This document shows positions 51,883 through 62,600 of a stretch of DNA of 64,000 nucleotides, in pieces; positions within the stretch are counted from its first letter, which is position 1; each line of letters opens with the position of its first letter. The DNA lies in NCBI RefSeq assembly GCF_000835495.1, contig NW_015622547.1, positions 2,728,001-2,792,000 on the forward strand, in the 5' to 3' direction. Both the position numbers and the translations under genes were made by a program. The notes below the pieces were generated by a model that searched no databases, was not told the DNA's origin, and worked only from the letters and a program-made list of their open reading frames with translations. Source of the stretch: Cladophialophora immunda (lineage: Eukaryota > Ascomycota > Eurotiomycetes > Chaetothyriales > Herpotrichiellaceae).

Positions 51883-53615
51883 ATGATGGAACCCATTGGA
51901 GGAGCAGCTTCGATCGTTACGCTGATTGACGTAGTAAAGGGGGCAATTAAGTTCCTGCAACGCTTTCGGGAGGCACCGTTGAAAATCGAGAAGTCCGCCC
52001 ACCAAGTCCAGCAGCTTGTAATCCTTCTGGAGACGCTGCCTGAGGTACAAGGGAGCATCAATGATGGAGGCAGCATTGCGAAGTCTTGTGCGACGATGTT
52101 GGAGGCATGCCGTCACGATATCGCCTCTCTCAAGGATACTTTGGCCTCGATTACAAAGGGCAGACATCATGGCCGAATACACTGGGCGCTCGTGGGCCAG
52201 GCAAAAGCGAAGGAGTTAACGACTGAATTGGCACATGTCGAAAGCTCCCTCACTTTGGTGCTGGGCATACTACAGTGGTAAGTGGGAAACGTTTGGAGGA
52301 ATACCAGTTACTGACTTCCGAAAGCCAACGTTTGCAGCTGATTTCCGAAGTGACGACAAATCTGTCCCACGACATGGCGACTGCCAAAATGGTTGCACAG
52401 CGGCCTAAACTATGTTCAAATTGTCAAAACGAATATACCACTGTGGGAGCCAGATGCAGAAAATCCGCTGTCAACCGGAAAGGTACATGTGTCAGTCAAT
52501 GGAGAGTCTGTTGCGCCAGTTTAGCAACCTTGACTGCGTCCGCCATATCTCTTGACCGCGACAGAGACTATACATCAATCTGGTCTCTCAAACTGGATCT
52601 TATTTCAAAGTGGGGGCTCCAACTAGAGTTTTCTGGCTGGTTACCCGGGCTTCGAGTGGACAGAATCATGGTCAGCACACGTCTATCCGTTCCAAACGAT
52701 GATCCATTCTTGGCAGCATGTTATAACGGTGATGCACTGCGCGTCAGAGAACTTCTGTCGAGATGTCCCGCCAGCGTGACCTTCTCAGACGAGTGGGAAC
52801 GCACGCCTCTCTGTCACGCCATTGAAGGTGGGCACGTCGATATATGCGAAGAGCTGCTTGATCATGGAGCCCGGATTGATTCCACTTTCGGCGAGTACCA
52901 AACGTCGGCACTGTCGTGGGCGCTGAAGCTCAGGGACCTGGACATTGCCAGGCTTTTGCTCTCCAAGGGCGCAACGCTCGAGCACGTAAGTGCTTTTGGG
53001 TGGTCACCCACCTTTTACTTATGGTCAGAGACAAGCCGCCAAGTAGAGTCGTCCTTGTTTCTCGACCTCTTGCGAAGCCAAGGCGACTTCGACTGGTCGC
53101 ATTGTGGAGTTGTCGACGTGGGAGGATGGAGCTTACTGGCTCGGTGCGCCGTCTACGGCAATCCGAAGGACACATTGACCCTCATCAAATACGGCGTCGA
53201 TCCGTTCGAGAGATCTCCTGGGTCTGGGTGGACGGCACTTCACTATGTTGTCTATCATGGCGTCGAGGACGCCTTTTTTGCCCTTTTCCCGTCCTTCCAG
53301 AACGAATTGGGAATCGAGCTCCCCGACTCGATGGGATGGACGTTGCTCCATCTGGCACTTGGGAATGGCAACATTGCAATCATCCGCCATCTCCTTGCGA
53401 ACGGCGCGGACGCGAAAGCCGAGACGTGGCCGTCCTATCAAGAGGACATACCTGCTTCTATACAAGGAATTCCAGCATCTGCGGTGAAAATTGCGCGCGC
53501 CTACGGCGAACAAAGATTCCTCGATTTCTTCGACATACTGGACGATCTCGGTCTCCTCGATGGCGAGGGCAAAGTTGATGAAGTCTGGTCGGATGCTGTT
53601 GCAATCCAAACTTGA
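51883..53615 (+). CDS. Ankyrin-repeat protein with HeLo-like/STAND-type N-terminal domain
   Basis: Two exons: 51883-52277 and 52325-53615; intron of 47 nt (GTAAGT...AAG, with CTGAC branch). The other nearby AG acceptors would put a stop in frame. The product is 561 aa. Residues 1-130 (MMEPIGGAASIVTLIDVVKG...) have the helical pattern of fungal N-terminal domains of STAND/HeLo-like proteins. A Cys-containing spacer follows (LCSNCQNEY). Five or six ankyrin repeats fill about 265-520, including ERTPLCHAIEGGHVDICEEL and GWTLLHLALGNGNIAIIRHL. No NACHT or NB-ARC ATPase is present, so it is a short sensor- or effector-type protein. A role in non-self recognition is only suggested by family. Confidence 0.72.
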
Positions 53616-53762
53616 ACGGCAACAGAAATATCCAATAATCTCGCGCACAACGAGCTATACTCTTACTTCTTGCACTCGACGACATCTACGGCGAAATCAG
53701 ATATGAGGAACTTCAAATTACCACAAACGCCTAGGTTATTTTCCAGTACAAACTCAGATCGT

Positions 53763-55795
53763 TCACAATTTGCTCTCCCCTCCGCCACCACCATGCTTCT
53801 CTTTGGTCTCCATCCACCCAAAGCTCGCCGCGCTATTCAGCCCGGGATCGATGATGACGTTCAACACACAGACCTTCTCCGTCTCCAGGAACGCCTGCCT
53901 CGTCGCCTCGGCCAACTCGTCTTCGGTGCGCACAAGCCAGCCTCGTCCACCGACCATGTCGGCGAGACACTCATACCGCGTCTCGTAGAGGAGGGAGGTA
54001 CTTCGGAGTCCCCTCCTGCGAGCATCTTTCTTACCTTCAATCTCTTTTCCTTCGGCGGCGGTGGCAATCTTTGTCTCATCCCTGGCAGTCTGGCCCTGCT
54101 TCTCTCTCCAGCCGGTCTCGTCCGAAGCGTCGCCCTTGTAGATGCCGCTGTTGTTCATCACGATGATCAAGACGTCCATCTTGTGTCTGGCCATGGTCTC
54201 GATCTCCATGCCCGAAAACCCGAACGCCGAGTCCCCTTCGAGCGCGACAATCTTCTTCGCCGCCCGGCGCGGGATGTTGTACGCGGCCCACGCGGCGATC
54301 GCGTACCCCATCCCGACGCCCATGGTCGCGTATGTGCCGGCGTCGAGGCGCTGGCGCGGATGCTCGAGGGGAAACACACTGCGTGAGATGTCCATCGTGT
54401 TCGCCCCCTCGGAGACATACACGACCCCGCCGTCCTGAGGGGGTGAGAGCGCGTGCAGCTCAGACTTTATGATGTGGTAGGCGCGCTCGTACGTCAGTAG
54501 AGCATTGGGCTGTGTGGGCGTGGTCGCTAGACGGACAGACTTCTGTTCGTTCTTAGCGGCGCTTGCCGAGAGGAGGGAGAAGTACGATGGCTGTGATGAG
54601 GACGGCGACGAGGAGGCGCGGAAGGTATTGCTCGGAAACGCCTTCCACCCAGGACCGAGTTGCTGGCGGAGCTGATCCACGACGAAGCCAATGTCTCCGA
54701 AGATGCTGAGCGACGGCTGCCCGAGACTGTTCGCCCGGCCGAGCTCCTCGGGCGAGATGTCGACCTGGATGATCTTGACGTCCCGGCGGTATTTGGGCGC
54801 CTCGCCGAAGTGGAGGATCCAGTTCAGTCGCGCCCCCAGGAGGAGGACCACGTCGGCGTGCTTGAGCGCCGCCGAGCGAGCGGACGACGTGTTCAAGGGA
54901 TGCGAGTCCGGGACGATGCCTTTGCCCATGGGCGTCGGGAGGAAAGGCAGGTGGTGGGCCGAGACGAGGCTGCGGATGGAGCTCTCAGCCCGCGCGTACG
55001 CTGCGCCCTTGCCAACGATCACGAGCGGAGCGGAAGCCGACTTGAGCAGGTTCGCTGCCGCGACGACGAGGGCTGGATCTGCAGCCGGGTGAGGTGGTGG
55101 CAGGACAGAGATTGGCGGGTGGGACGTCGACCTCCCCGCCGGGACGGGCTCCATGATCAGTTCGGTGGGCAGGTCGACAAACGTCGGGCCCGGCCGACCG
55201 TACCAGGCGATGCGGTAGGCGTTGCGGATCGCGGCGACGATGGTGGCCGGGTCTCGCGACGTCGGGCGGATGGCTCGCTTGGTGTGCGGCGTCAAGAGGG
55301 CGATGGCGTCCAACTCCTGGAAGCCGCCCTTGGTAGCGAGGCTGGACTCGGACGAGCCGCCCAGGACGAGCAGCGGGAACGCATTGGCCGAGGCGTTACC
55401 GATCTATACCACACACCGACCCCAAGGCTCAGCAGAGAAATAAATAGAGCAGTACAAAAAAACGAAACAAACATGGTAGAGATATACAAGAATCTTCCTC
55501 AACCGGCTGTGGGCTCGTGGGCGAGGCTCCATCAACTTACCCCAGCCATGCCGTGCAGAATGCCCGGGCCGCCCGTCAAGATGCACACGCCCGGCGTGCC
55601 CGTGAGGTAGCCGTACACGGACGCGGCGTAGCTGCACGCCTGCTCGTTGCGGTACCCAATCACCCGGATGCCCAGGTCGATGGCCTCCTCCGCGATCTCG
55701 GCCACGGGGATCCCGACCAGGGTGTGGATGACCGAGACGCCCAGGTCGTGCAGGGCCTGGGCTATCACCTTTGCGCCGGTGAGGGAGGGATCCAT
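53763..55795 (-). CDS. Peroxisomal 2-hydroxyacyl-CoA lyase (TPP-dependent)
   Basis: Thiamine-diphosphate enzyme of the 2-hydroxyacyl-CoA lyase/oxalyl-CoA decarboxylase family, cleaving 2-hydroxy fatty acyl-CoA to formyl-CoA and a shortened aldehyde. Two exons: 55541-55795 and 53763-55403; intron of 137 nt. The product is 631 aa. The N-terminal PYR domain has the cofactor-activating Glu in IGYRNEQACSYAASVYGY. The middle domain includes LLLGARLNWILHFG. The PP domain holds the TPP-Mg motif GDSAFGFSGMEIETMARH...MNNSGIY. Ser-rich and Lys-rich inserts make it longer than the mammalian enzyme. The C-terminus is SKL, a canonical PTS1 peroxisomal signal. Start ATG 55795; upstream only a GTG keeps the frame. 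Oxalyl-CoA decarboxylase activity cannot be excluded. Confidence 0.9.
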
Positions 55796-56682
55796 GATGA
55801 TGATGGGGGAGTCAGAAGAAGGAGAGAGGCCCAAAAAGGACGGGTTTAGTATGGATATAGATAGATATACACAAGAATTCCCGAACGGCGGGAGTTGGGA
55901 GTTCACATCTAGGGGCTTCAGGTCAGAGAGCAGACGGGAGAAGGAAGGACAGGTCCGTTATGGTGACTTCCTTTCGATCAGTGACCCCTCGAGTCTGGTC
56001 TTCGCGTGGATATATATATCTACCTCTGCCCGAGCCGGAGGAGGTGCAAGGTTGGGAAAAGCGGAGAAGTGTGTATACTGTACACGCAGCCCAGGTGTCT
56101 CGACAGGGCAACGGGCTACAAAACGCACGGAATGGCGTGATAGACCCGAGGTACTTGATCAGGAAATCCCATACCAGCCGCAGACCTATCACAGCATGAA
56201 GTTTGGACAGAATCCCGTACGTGGATGCAAATACTCTTGTCGCTACATATCCTGACCTGGTCCCACATCCTGTGACGTCCTGACATATCGTGACCCCTGT
56301 GACGGCCTCGTCGACGCCAGCATGGCTACGCTCAAACCGCTACAGGAGTTGCCCATGTGTTAATGTTTCTGCATTTCTGCCCCAGAAGGCGATCTTGAAC
56401 CGAGGTCGAACTGTGGTCGTGGTTCCCCGACTTCGGAAAGACGCCTCTGTTTCTCCGCAGAGGCGGGTGATCTGACCACGAGTTTGTCATTGGGGGAGAG
56501 GCTGGATGGAGGGAGGAGTGATCTCTTTGTCGGAATAAGCCCTGAAGCAGCAGCGAGACAGAACATCTGGAGTTTTGACCACATCAGCGTCAGCGGTAAG
56601 GGGATAGTACGTTGTGATAACCGCACGACTCCTGAGGACATTCATCTCAACTGTCGTCTCCATCTCCAGATTTCGTCCGTCC
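55796..56682. promoter_or_regulatory. Divergent promoter region of HACL and methyltransferase genes
   Basis: 887 bp between divergent starts. It contains short AT dinucleotide stretches (about 56008-56020) and a TGACGTCCTGACATATCGTGA stretch near 56271. I see no supported gene. Confidence 0.4.
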
Positions 56683-57471
56683 ATGGCTAGTGCCGTGTCA
56701 TCTCTTCACGCCGGGTCAGGCAATGAACGCTTCAACGCAGAGGCAGCATCCTGGGACCGCAACCCCTTCGTCCACACAGCCAGCAAGCATGCGTCGAGTG
56801 CGATCATCCCGCGGTTCCCCGCGCTGAAGAACCCCCCGGGGCCCAACGGGCTGGACATACTCGAGATAGGCTGCGGCACGGGCCTGCTCTCCTTCATGCT
56901 TGCACCCTACGCGCGACGCCTGGTCGCCGTCGACGCCGCCGAGGGGATGATCGACGTGCTCAAGACCAAGCTGGAGGCACCGGGCGCCCCTTCGAACATC
57001 ACCCCCGTGGCCGTCCTGCTGGAGGATCCCGAGGACAAACACCTCCCTCCGGCCGACGGAAAGGACCCCGACGGCCAACGGCTCAAGTTCGACCTCATCA
57101 CCTCGCACCTGGTCTTGCACCACATCCCAGACCTGAAGGCCGTGCTGACCACCATGCTCGGCTGCCTCAAGGACGGGGGAAGCCTGGCCCTGACGGACTT
57201 CGAGGACACGGGGCCCGAGTCCAAGCGATTCCACGCCCGGTCGAGGATGGGCGGCGTCGAAAGACACGGAATCAATCGCGCCGCGATGGAAGCCCTGTTG
57301 AACGAGGTCGGCTTCGTCAATGTCCGGGTCGAGACGGCCTGGAGCATGGACAAATCGGTGGAGAAGTACGAGGGCGAGTTTGGTGACGCCGGGAGGCCCA
57401 AGGAAGGCCAGGGCGAGGTACGCAGCTTTCCCTTCGTCTTGTGTATAGGCGAGAGGAAGTTCTGTCAGTGA
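56683..57471 (+). CDS. Class I SAM-dependent methyltransferase (Methyltransf_11-like)
   Basis: 262-aa soluble methyltransferase, single exon, start ATG 56683 (MASAVSSLHAGSG); the longer frame begins only at a GTG. After a short N-terminal region (FNAEAASWDRNP), SAM motif I is LDILEIGCGTGLLSFML and the acidic motif II end is LVAVDAAEGMIDVLK. Motif post-I contains FDLITSHLVLHHIPDLKAVL, and motif III is LKDGGSLALTDFEDTG. This pattern is common to fungal UbiE/MenG-like and secondary-metabolite methyltransferases; the substrate is unknown. GC content at third positions is high, as in the neighbouring HACL gene. Divergent from HACL. Confidence 0.85.
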   Translation: MASAVSSLHAGSGNERFNAEAASWDRNPFVHTASKHASSAIIPRFPALKNPPGPNGLDILEIGCGTGLLSFMLAPYARRLVAVDAAEGMIDVLKTKLEAPGAPSNITPVAVLLEDPEDKHLPPADGKDPDGQRLKFDLITSHLVLHHIPDLKAVLTTMLGCLKDGGSLALTDFEDTGPESKRFHARSRMGGVERHGINRAAMEALLNEVGFVNVRVETAWSMDKSVEKYEGEFGDAGRPKEGQGEVRSFPFVLCIGERKFCQ

Positions 57472-58143
57472 GTAAGCTGTCTTGTTGACTCTCGGTCGCG
57501 TCGACATCTGTTCAACAAGATGTCAAGGGGGCTAGACTCATGATTCTCGGGGGTATGGGAGTGGCAGGAACAATCCTACACTCCTGTCTGTTGTGTTCGG
57601 TATGATTCTGGTCGAGTTTCGCCCTGGACAGCCGTCTACAGCAAGATCACGGAGCATAGCTTTCAACGTTTTGGTTAGAGAGTGGAAACACAAGGCTGTG
57701 CTGTGTTGCCTCGAATACTGGGTCGCAGAAGACACGGGCCAAAGAAACAATTGACCGATCGTAATATTTAATAATGAATGGAAACGTGTAACTCCAGCCC
57801 CCAAAGGCCAATTTATGCCAACGCACCCTAGCTGTCCACTTTCTCCAACTGGTCTGTCTCGTATCTCCTTCTTCCCAAGGCCTCATTTTCCCTAGACGCC
57901 TTCGGGGCCTGTGCAGGCGGTTACAAAGAGTAAAATTCGCGTCTCTGTCTTTCTGGGCATTGTGCTACGCCCATCGCCGCCCATCAGTTACTGTTCACTC
58001 GGGCTGTCATCTGAGCCCTTCCTGGTCTCCACTGCCTAGCAAATGTGTCCAAGTGGGTACCGTTTGTCCTCAGTAACTGAGCAATGCAGGCAGTGTGATC
58101 GAAGGAAAGGCTGCAGTGCTGACCCAATCAGTCACAGGGCTGT
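57472..58143. other. Intergenic between convergent genes
   Basis: 672 bp containing two 3' flanks. No supported coding sequence or RNA gene. Confidence 0.5.
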
Positions 58144-59160
58144 TTAGACCTCGATCAGGGCCGCCTTTTCCTCGACAAGGCCGTCCTCGACTTTGGCAGC
58201 CTGCAACTTCAGTGCCTGTTTGCGTGCAAGTCTTTTTTCCATGCGGAACTGCATGACGGTTCCCAAAAGAACACCGAAGTTGATCTGCACAGGAGCCACA
58301 ATCAAAGCGTACTCAATATTCTTCACCCGTGCGAGATCTAATTTCTCAAGTGTCTGGAACGCACCATACCCCAAGCTCGTGGTAATGGCGATACCGAGAA
58401 GCATGAAAGCACGAACGAGCCAGTTTTTACGTGTGTTTTTGGGGAATCTGGTGGAACCGCGGGTGCGAGAGTCGACGAAGATGAAGGTGTGTGCCAGGTA
58501 GTAGACGTACGTGAGGAGGGAGACGCAGATGGAAATGGGAAGAAGTATCATGTTGAGCTTCTTAAGCAGGCAGATAACTTTCATCGCCGTTGAGGGTTTG
58601 GACGGGTCGTCAGAGCCGGGAAGGGTTTTTGGAACCCACCACTGAAACCACAAGCGTTAGTAAGGCGTTGAATTCGCTTGTCAAATATCAGGACTTGGAG
58701 AGCGTAGCGGCTTACATCGAAAAGCGGCATCCAAATTATCATGAATACGCACACGTACAACCAGCTGACGAAGTATCCGACAGTGTAGGCAATCTGATCG
58801 ACAAACAGTGTCAGCATCCATCGCCATTTCCGAAAAGTTATGAAAGTCAGAGCATACGCCATAGTCGTCCTCTCCAGGAGCCGGATATTCATGCTTGCCA
58901 GCATACACAATCTGCAGTGGCCCAACCCGGAGGGCTTCCATGAGAGCCATCAGCAGGATGACGCAGCGGATCTGCTTTCTCATCATGCGCAGATTGAACC
59001 TGCGAATCTTCTTCCAGTCCTCGACTTCGGGTGTAGAGGTTGGAGAAGGGAGAGCATTGGTGATAGTGGAGTCGTCAGCCGCCCGCGAGGAGCAGCGACG
59101 AGAGGACCATGGGCAAGGCATGGTGATGCTCAATTGACGACGGTGGGAGTCAAGCTGCAT
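58144..59160 (-). CDS. Multi-pass membrane protein, unknown
   Basis: Three exons: 58858-59160, 58716-58793, 58144-58641; introns of 64 nt (GTATGC...CAG, CTGAC branch) and 74 nt (GTAAGC...CAG, TACTAAC branch), both phase 0. The product is 292 aa from ATG 59160; an alternative ATG is at 59121. Five hydrophobic helices are visible: RCVILLMALMEALRVGPLQI, AYTVGYFVSWLYVCVFMIIW, LNMILLPISICVSLLTYVYY, LVRAFMLLGIAITTSLGYGA and YALIVAPVQINFGVLLGTV. The N-terminal 60 residues are polar and the C-terminus is a charged tail. The spacing recalls the last helices of fungal GPCR-like proteins, but I cannot assign a family. The first exon is the least certain part. Confidence 0.6.
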
Positions 59161-59625
59161 CAGCCAGGTGGGTGGGGGAGACGAGGTGGTGAGGAATAGC
59201 TCGATAGATACAGACAATGTTGTGGCAAGAAGAGGTTGAATAAAGGACGGGGGAGATGATGAAGGTGATCAGATCAACTGAGGTGCAGGAGGCAGTGGAA
59301 TGGCTGTTGCCTTTGTTGCAGTGACGGGATCAGCCTGCGGCGGGCGTCGGCCACCCATGAGCTCCGTGGACCCCGCGACCCCTATATCTTGACTTCCTAT
59401 TGGATAGCCGGACGAGCTCTGGCGCCTGAGGCGTTGCAACTAGTCCAATTATGGCTTAGTGACTGCGACGTGTACTCGGTACAGCCTCGTTGGTGATGGT
59501 GTCAGCCTCGTGCCTTGTCTCTCATGGCGTACCTCAGCCTCATTCATGAAACACAGATGACATGCCTAGAACAGGGCTATGAAGACAGCGGCTTTGATAC
59601 TCGAGTTTGATATTCATATCTGCTC
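59161..59625. other. Intergenic
   Basis: 465 bp holding the promoter of the membrane-protein gene and the 3' end of separase, both read on the minus strand. No feature recognised. Confidence 0.5.
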
Positions 59626-62600
59626 TTAGCCCAAAAATACGGGTATTCCGTACATGACAGGCGCTGCACCGTTGAGATACTTCAATAAACACGCATCGCG
59701 CGCATGTGCCACAGCCTCATCCAAAGCCACCCGTCCTATCCTCTGCCCATCACATATCTGTTGCCTTGTTCCGTTCTCTTTGCCAGCTCCAGCTTTCCCA
59801 GGCTTTTTGAGCGTCTGTGCTCCTGAGCTGGCTCCAATATCGATCAACCCCCATTCCGCCATCATCTCCATTGCGAAACGGTCAATATCCCGATCAGTGA
59901 CGTCCCACAATGTTCCCACCACTGCAGGGCTGCCTGCACCGAGATAACTCAAAGGCATCCCATACGGCTCATATACTCCGCATTCGGTCAACTTGGCACT
60001 GCTGCAACCCATCAACAGTGTCACAGCACACTTGTCCATCTTACGGATAGTGCGAGGTCTGATGTATTGCCCGCCGCCGCCGTGGCCAAAGTAGAGCATG
60101 AGCGAACTGTCTCTCAAAGCCGTCTCAAATTCTTTTCCCTCAGGCTGCCGGTTGATAATGGCTCGATACTCGGGTAGCTGACTCTGCAAAATCTCGCCAA
60201 AGGTCTCTTGCGTTGCCTTGAGGTCAGAAGACGGGTTGAGGATATATGCACCATCTGTTGCCGGAATCAGATAACCTTGGAGGTCGTGTGATTGGTCTCG
60301 AATGACTTTCAACCTTTCCCAAACGGATGCGATGGATGGCATCCTAGAAACCCCTTGTTTCTTTAAGCACGACAACGACTCCCAGGGGAACACCTGCAAC
60401 TCTTTATCCAAGACCAGAATCACGTGGCCCCGCTTCTCCTGCGCGATTGATCGTCGATCGTGGTAAGAATGCAGCCCATCCAATACCTCAACCAGTATGG
60501 CGTCAAAATCGATCTCGTCATATGCGTTGCGCTCACCATTGAATTGCAAGATATCAATAACAAAGTACAGGAGGTCTGTGACCGCGTCCTCCAACTCCAC
60601 TTCTCGAGGATGACCGAGTGCCACAAAGAGCTCCAACACATGATCATGGAGTTCAACCACATGGTCGCATGACTTCGACAGTTTCTGCCTCGAGGGAAGG
60701 TGCCGATTCAGCGTTGACGAGAGACATTGTCCAAATTTTCTGAGTCCGTTCTCGTCGGTGTTAGAAGCAGAGAGCAGTCCTCGAAAGCCACCAAGCCAGA
60801 TGTTCTCCATATTTTCTAGAAGCGTGGCGAGCTGACGATCCAAGTCTTGACGCTCGGCATACCATGCCTTTCTGACCGACTTATCGACTGAAGAACCCCT
60901 GGAGTCGTGAGAACTAGAGTTTGCTTTCATGATGATCTCTTGCATCTCGGCTTTGGCAGTTTTCAGGTCAAGTTCCTCGCCTTCTCCCTCTGATGGATCT
61001 GGTCGTGCTAGAGGGATCCTGACAACAAATGGCGACCTCTGGTGCGCCAAATGGGCCACAAAAAGCTCGTTTTTATCCTCGTTCAGCCCAAGATATACGA
61101 CAGACCACGATGATGGTAGAAGGCTCGTGTCATAATTCGGCAGTTTGTCTGAGTTTCGACAGATCCGGCTGTCATCGACATTGTGTGCATTGGGCCAATC
61201 TTCCATGCTCATCGTCTTGGCTGCATGGAGTTCGCCAAAAGTCACGAAGCGTCCTCGCGTAAGCGCGAGATCAAGGGGGCTCGTTATGTCCAGGACGACG
61301 TTCGAAGAACAGCTGACCAATGGTTGGTTCAAGGCTGATGAGAGCAGACTGATCTGGATCAATAGTTTGTGACAAGTGTGAACAACGTCGCAAGGTACTC
61401 GATTTTGCTCTTTGCTGCTTGTTTCCTGGAGGATATCGTAGGCTTGAAGCAGCAGTGCCTTGCCGTCCTTGAGTGTCTCCACCGCCTGCTTTTGCTTCGA
61501 CCTCTTCTTTGGATCCTGGTTCTTTTGATCAATTATCCGAGAGCCTGCAGCTTGCATAAATGAAACTCTGCCACTTTTTCTCGCTGATCGGTACCTTACT
61601 GGGATGGCGACAGCCGTTTCAGCGAGCACATTGTGTATGGTATCTTCTGAGAAAATTTTGAGTGCCTCCTGGACCAAATTGAGAGCGATTGATGTGGAGT
61701 TACGGCCGTCGCCGTCTCTGTCGCATCGCATGCCAGTATCGAGGGGATTCTTCGAACCTGCGCAATCATGGAACGTCCGAAGCCTAGATTCCAGAATTGA
61801 GATTCTACTACTAAAGCCGGTTAATTCCAAAGAAGATTTCCAGGACGATGCACACTCCTTTGGTAAACATTTGATCGAGTCATTCCCTTTCTGTCCCTTG
61901 ATGGCGCGTTTTCTCCCTGAAGGCTTCACTGAGGCGCTGGTGGCTGTACCCTGTTGAGATGCACTCACGGCCGGTTCGATGGTCGGACAACCCTTGTCAA
62001 CTTGAAGCTGCTTCGCCTCGATCAGGCACCGAGAAGCAGCTGAGTCGTCCCCAAGGATTAGACACGTTTCGGCTTGATTGAGGGATACAAGTCCCCGTAT
62101 CCAATTTGCATGGAAGTCCATGGTGATTTGCGACAGCTCCTGAAGACTATTTTGTGCCTTCTGCGTTTGACCTGCTCGAGCATGCAGCAGACTTAGCTGG
62201 CTCAGCGCAACTGTCGTATGAATCAAGTGCCCCCATTTACGGGCAATCTTCAGTGTCTGCTCGTAGAATATAGCGGCATCTTGATATATGCCGCAATGGG
62301 CATTCAGAAATGCCATGTGGCTGAACACTGAGCAGCATAACGACACCACGGGCTCAAGCACAACTGCACCCGGCCTCATTCGTATCGTCGGAGGGGAGGA
62401 CAAGTCAAGATTTGAGAACTCAACGGAAAGACTGTGCAGTTCTTGATCGAACGACCCCTCTAGCTGCGCAGGAGTTTCGGAAGCCGAAACCTTTTCAACT
62501 GAAGCCCAGATAGTTGCTGATATTTTGGCGGCCTGTCGTGCGAGAACGAGGGCATTCGCAAGCTGACTTGACTCATAAGCCAGTCGCGACGCCAAATGAG

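Noticed and set aside
54660..55610. Long plus-strand frame (316 codons) antisense to the 2-hydroxyacyl-CoA lyase gene
   Set aside because: The opposite strand encodes a complete, motif-rich enzyme. The antisense frame is Arg/Asp/Glu-rich without homology, as expected opposite GC-rich codons.
56716..57507. Long minus-strand frame (263 codons) antisense to the class I methyltransferase
   Set aside because: It mirrors a GC-rich coding region with clear SAM motifs on the plus strand and has no domain of its own.
58581..58925. Continuous hydrophobic frame through the 58794-58857 intron of the membrane-protein gene
   Set aside because: Reading straight through gives hydrophobic sequence but cuts off the upstream exon. 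The GTATGC donor, CTGAC branch and CAG acceptor with phase-0 joins explain the region better; cDNA would settle it.
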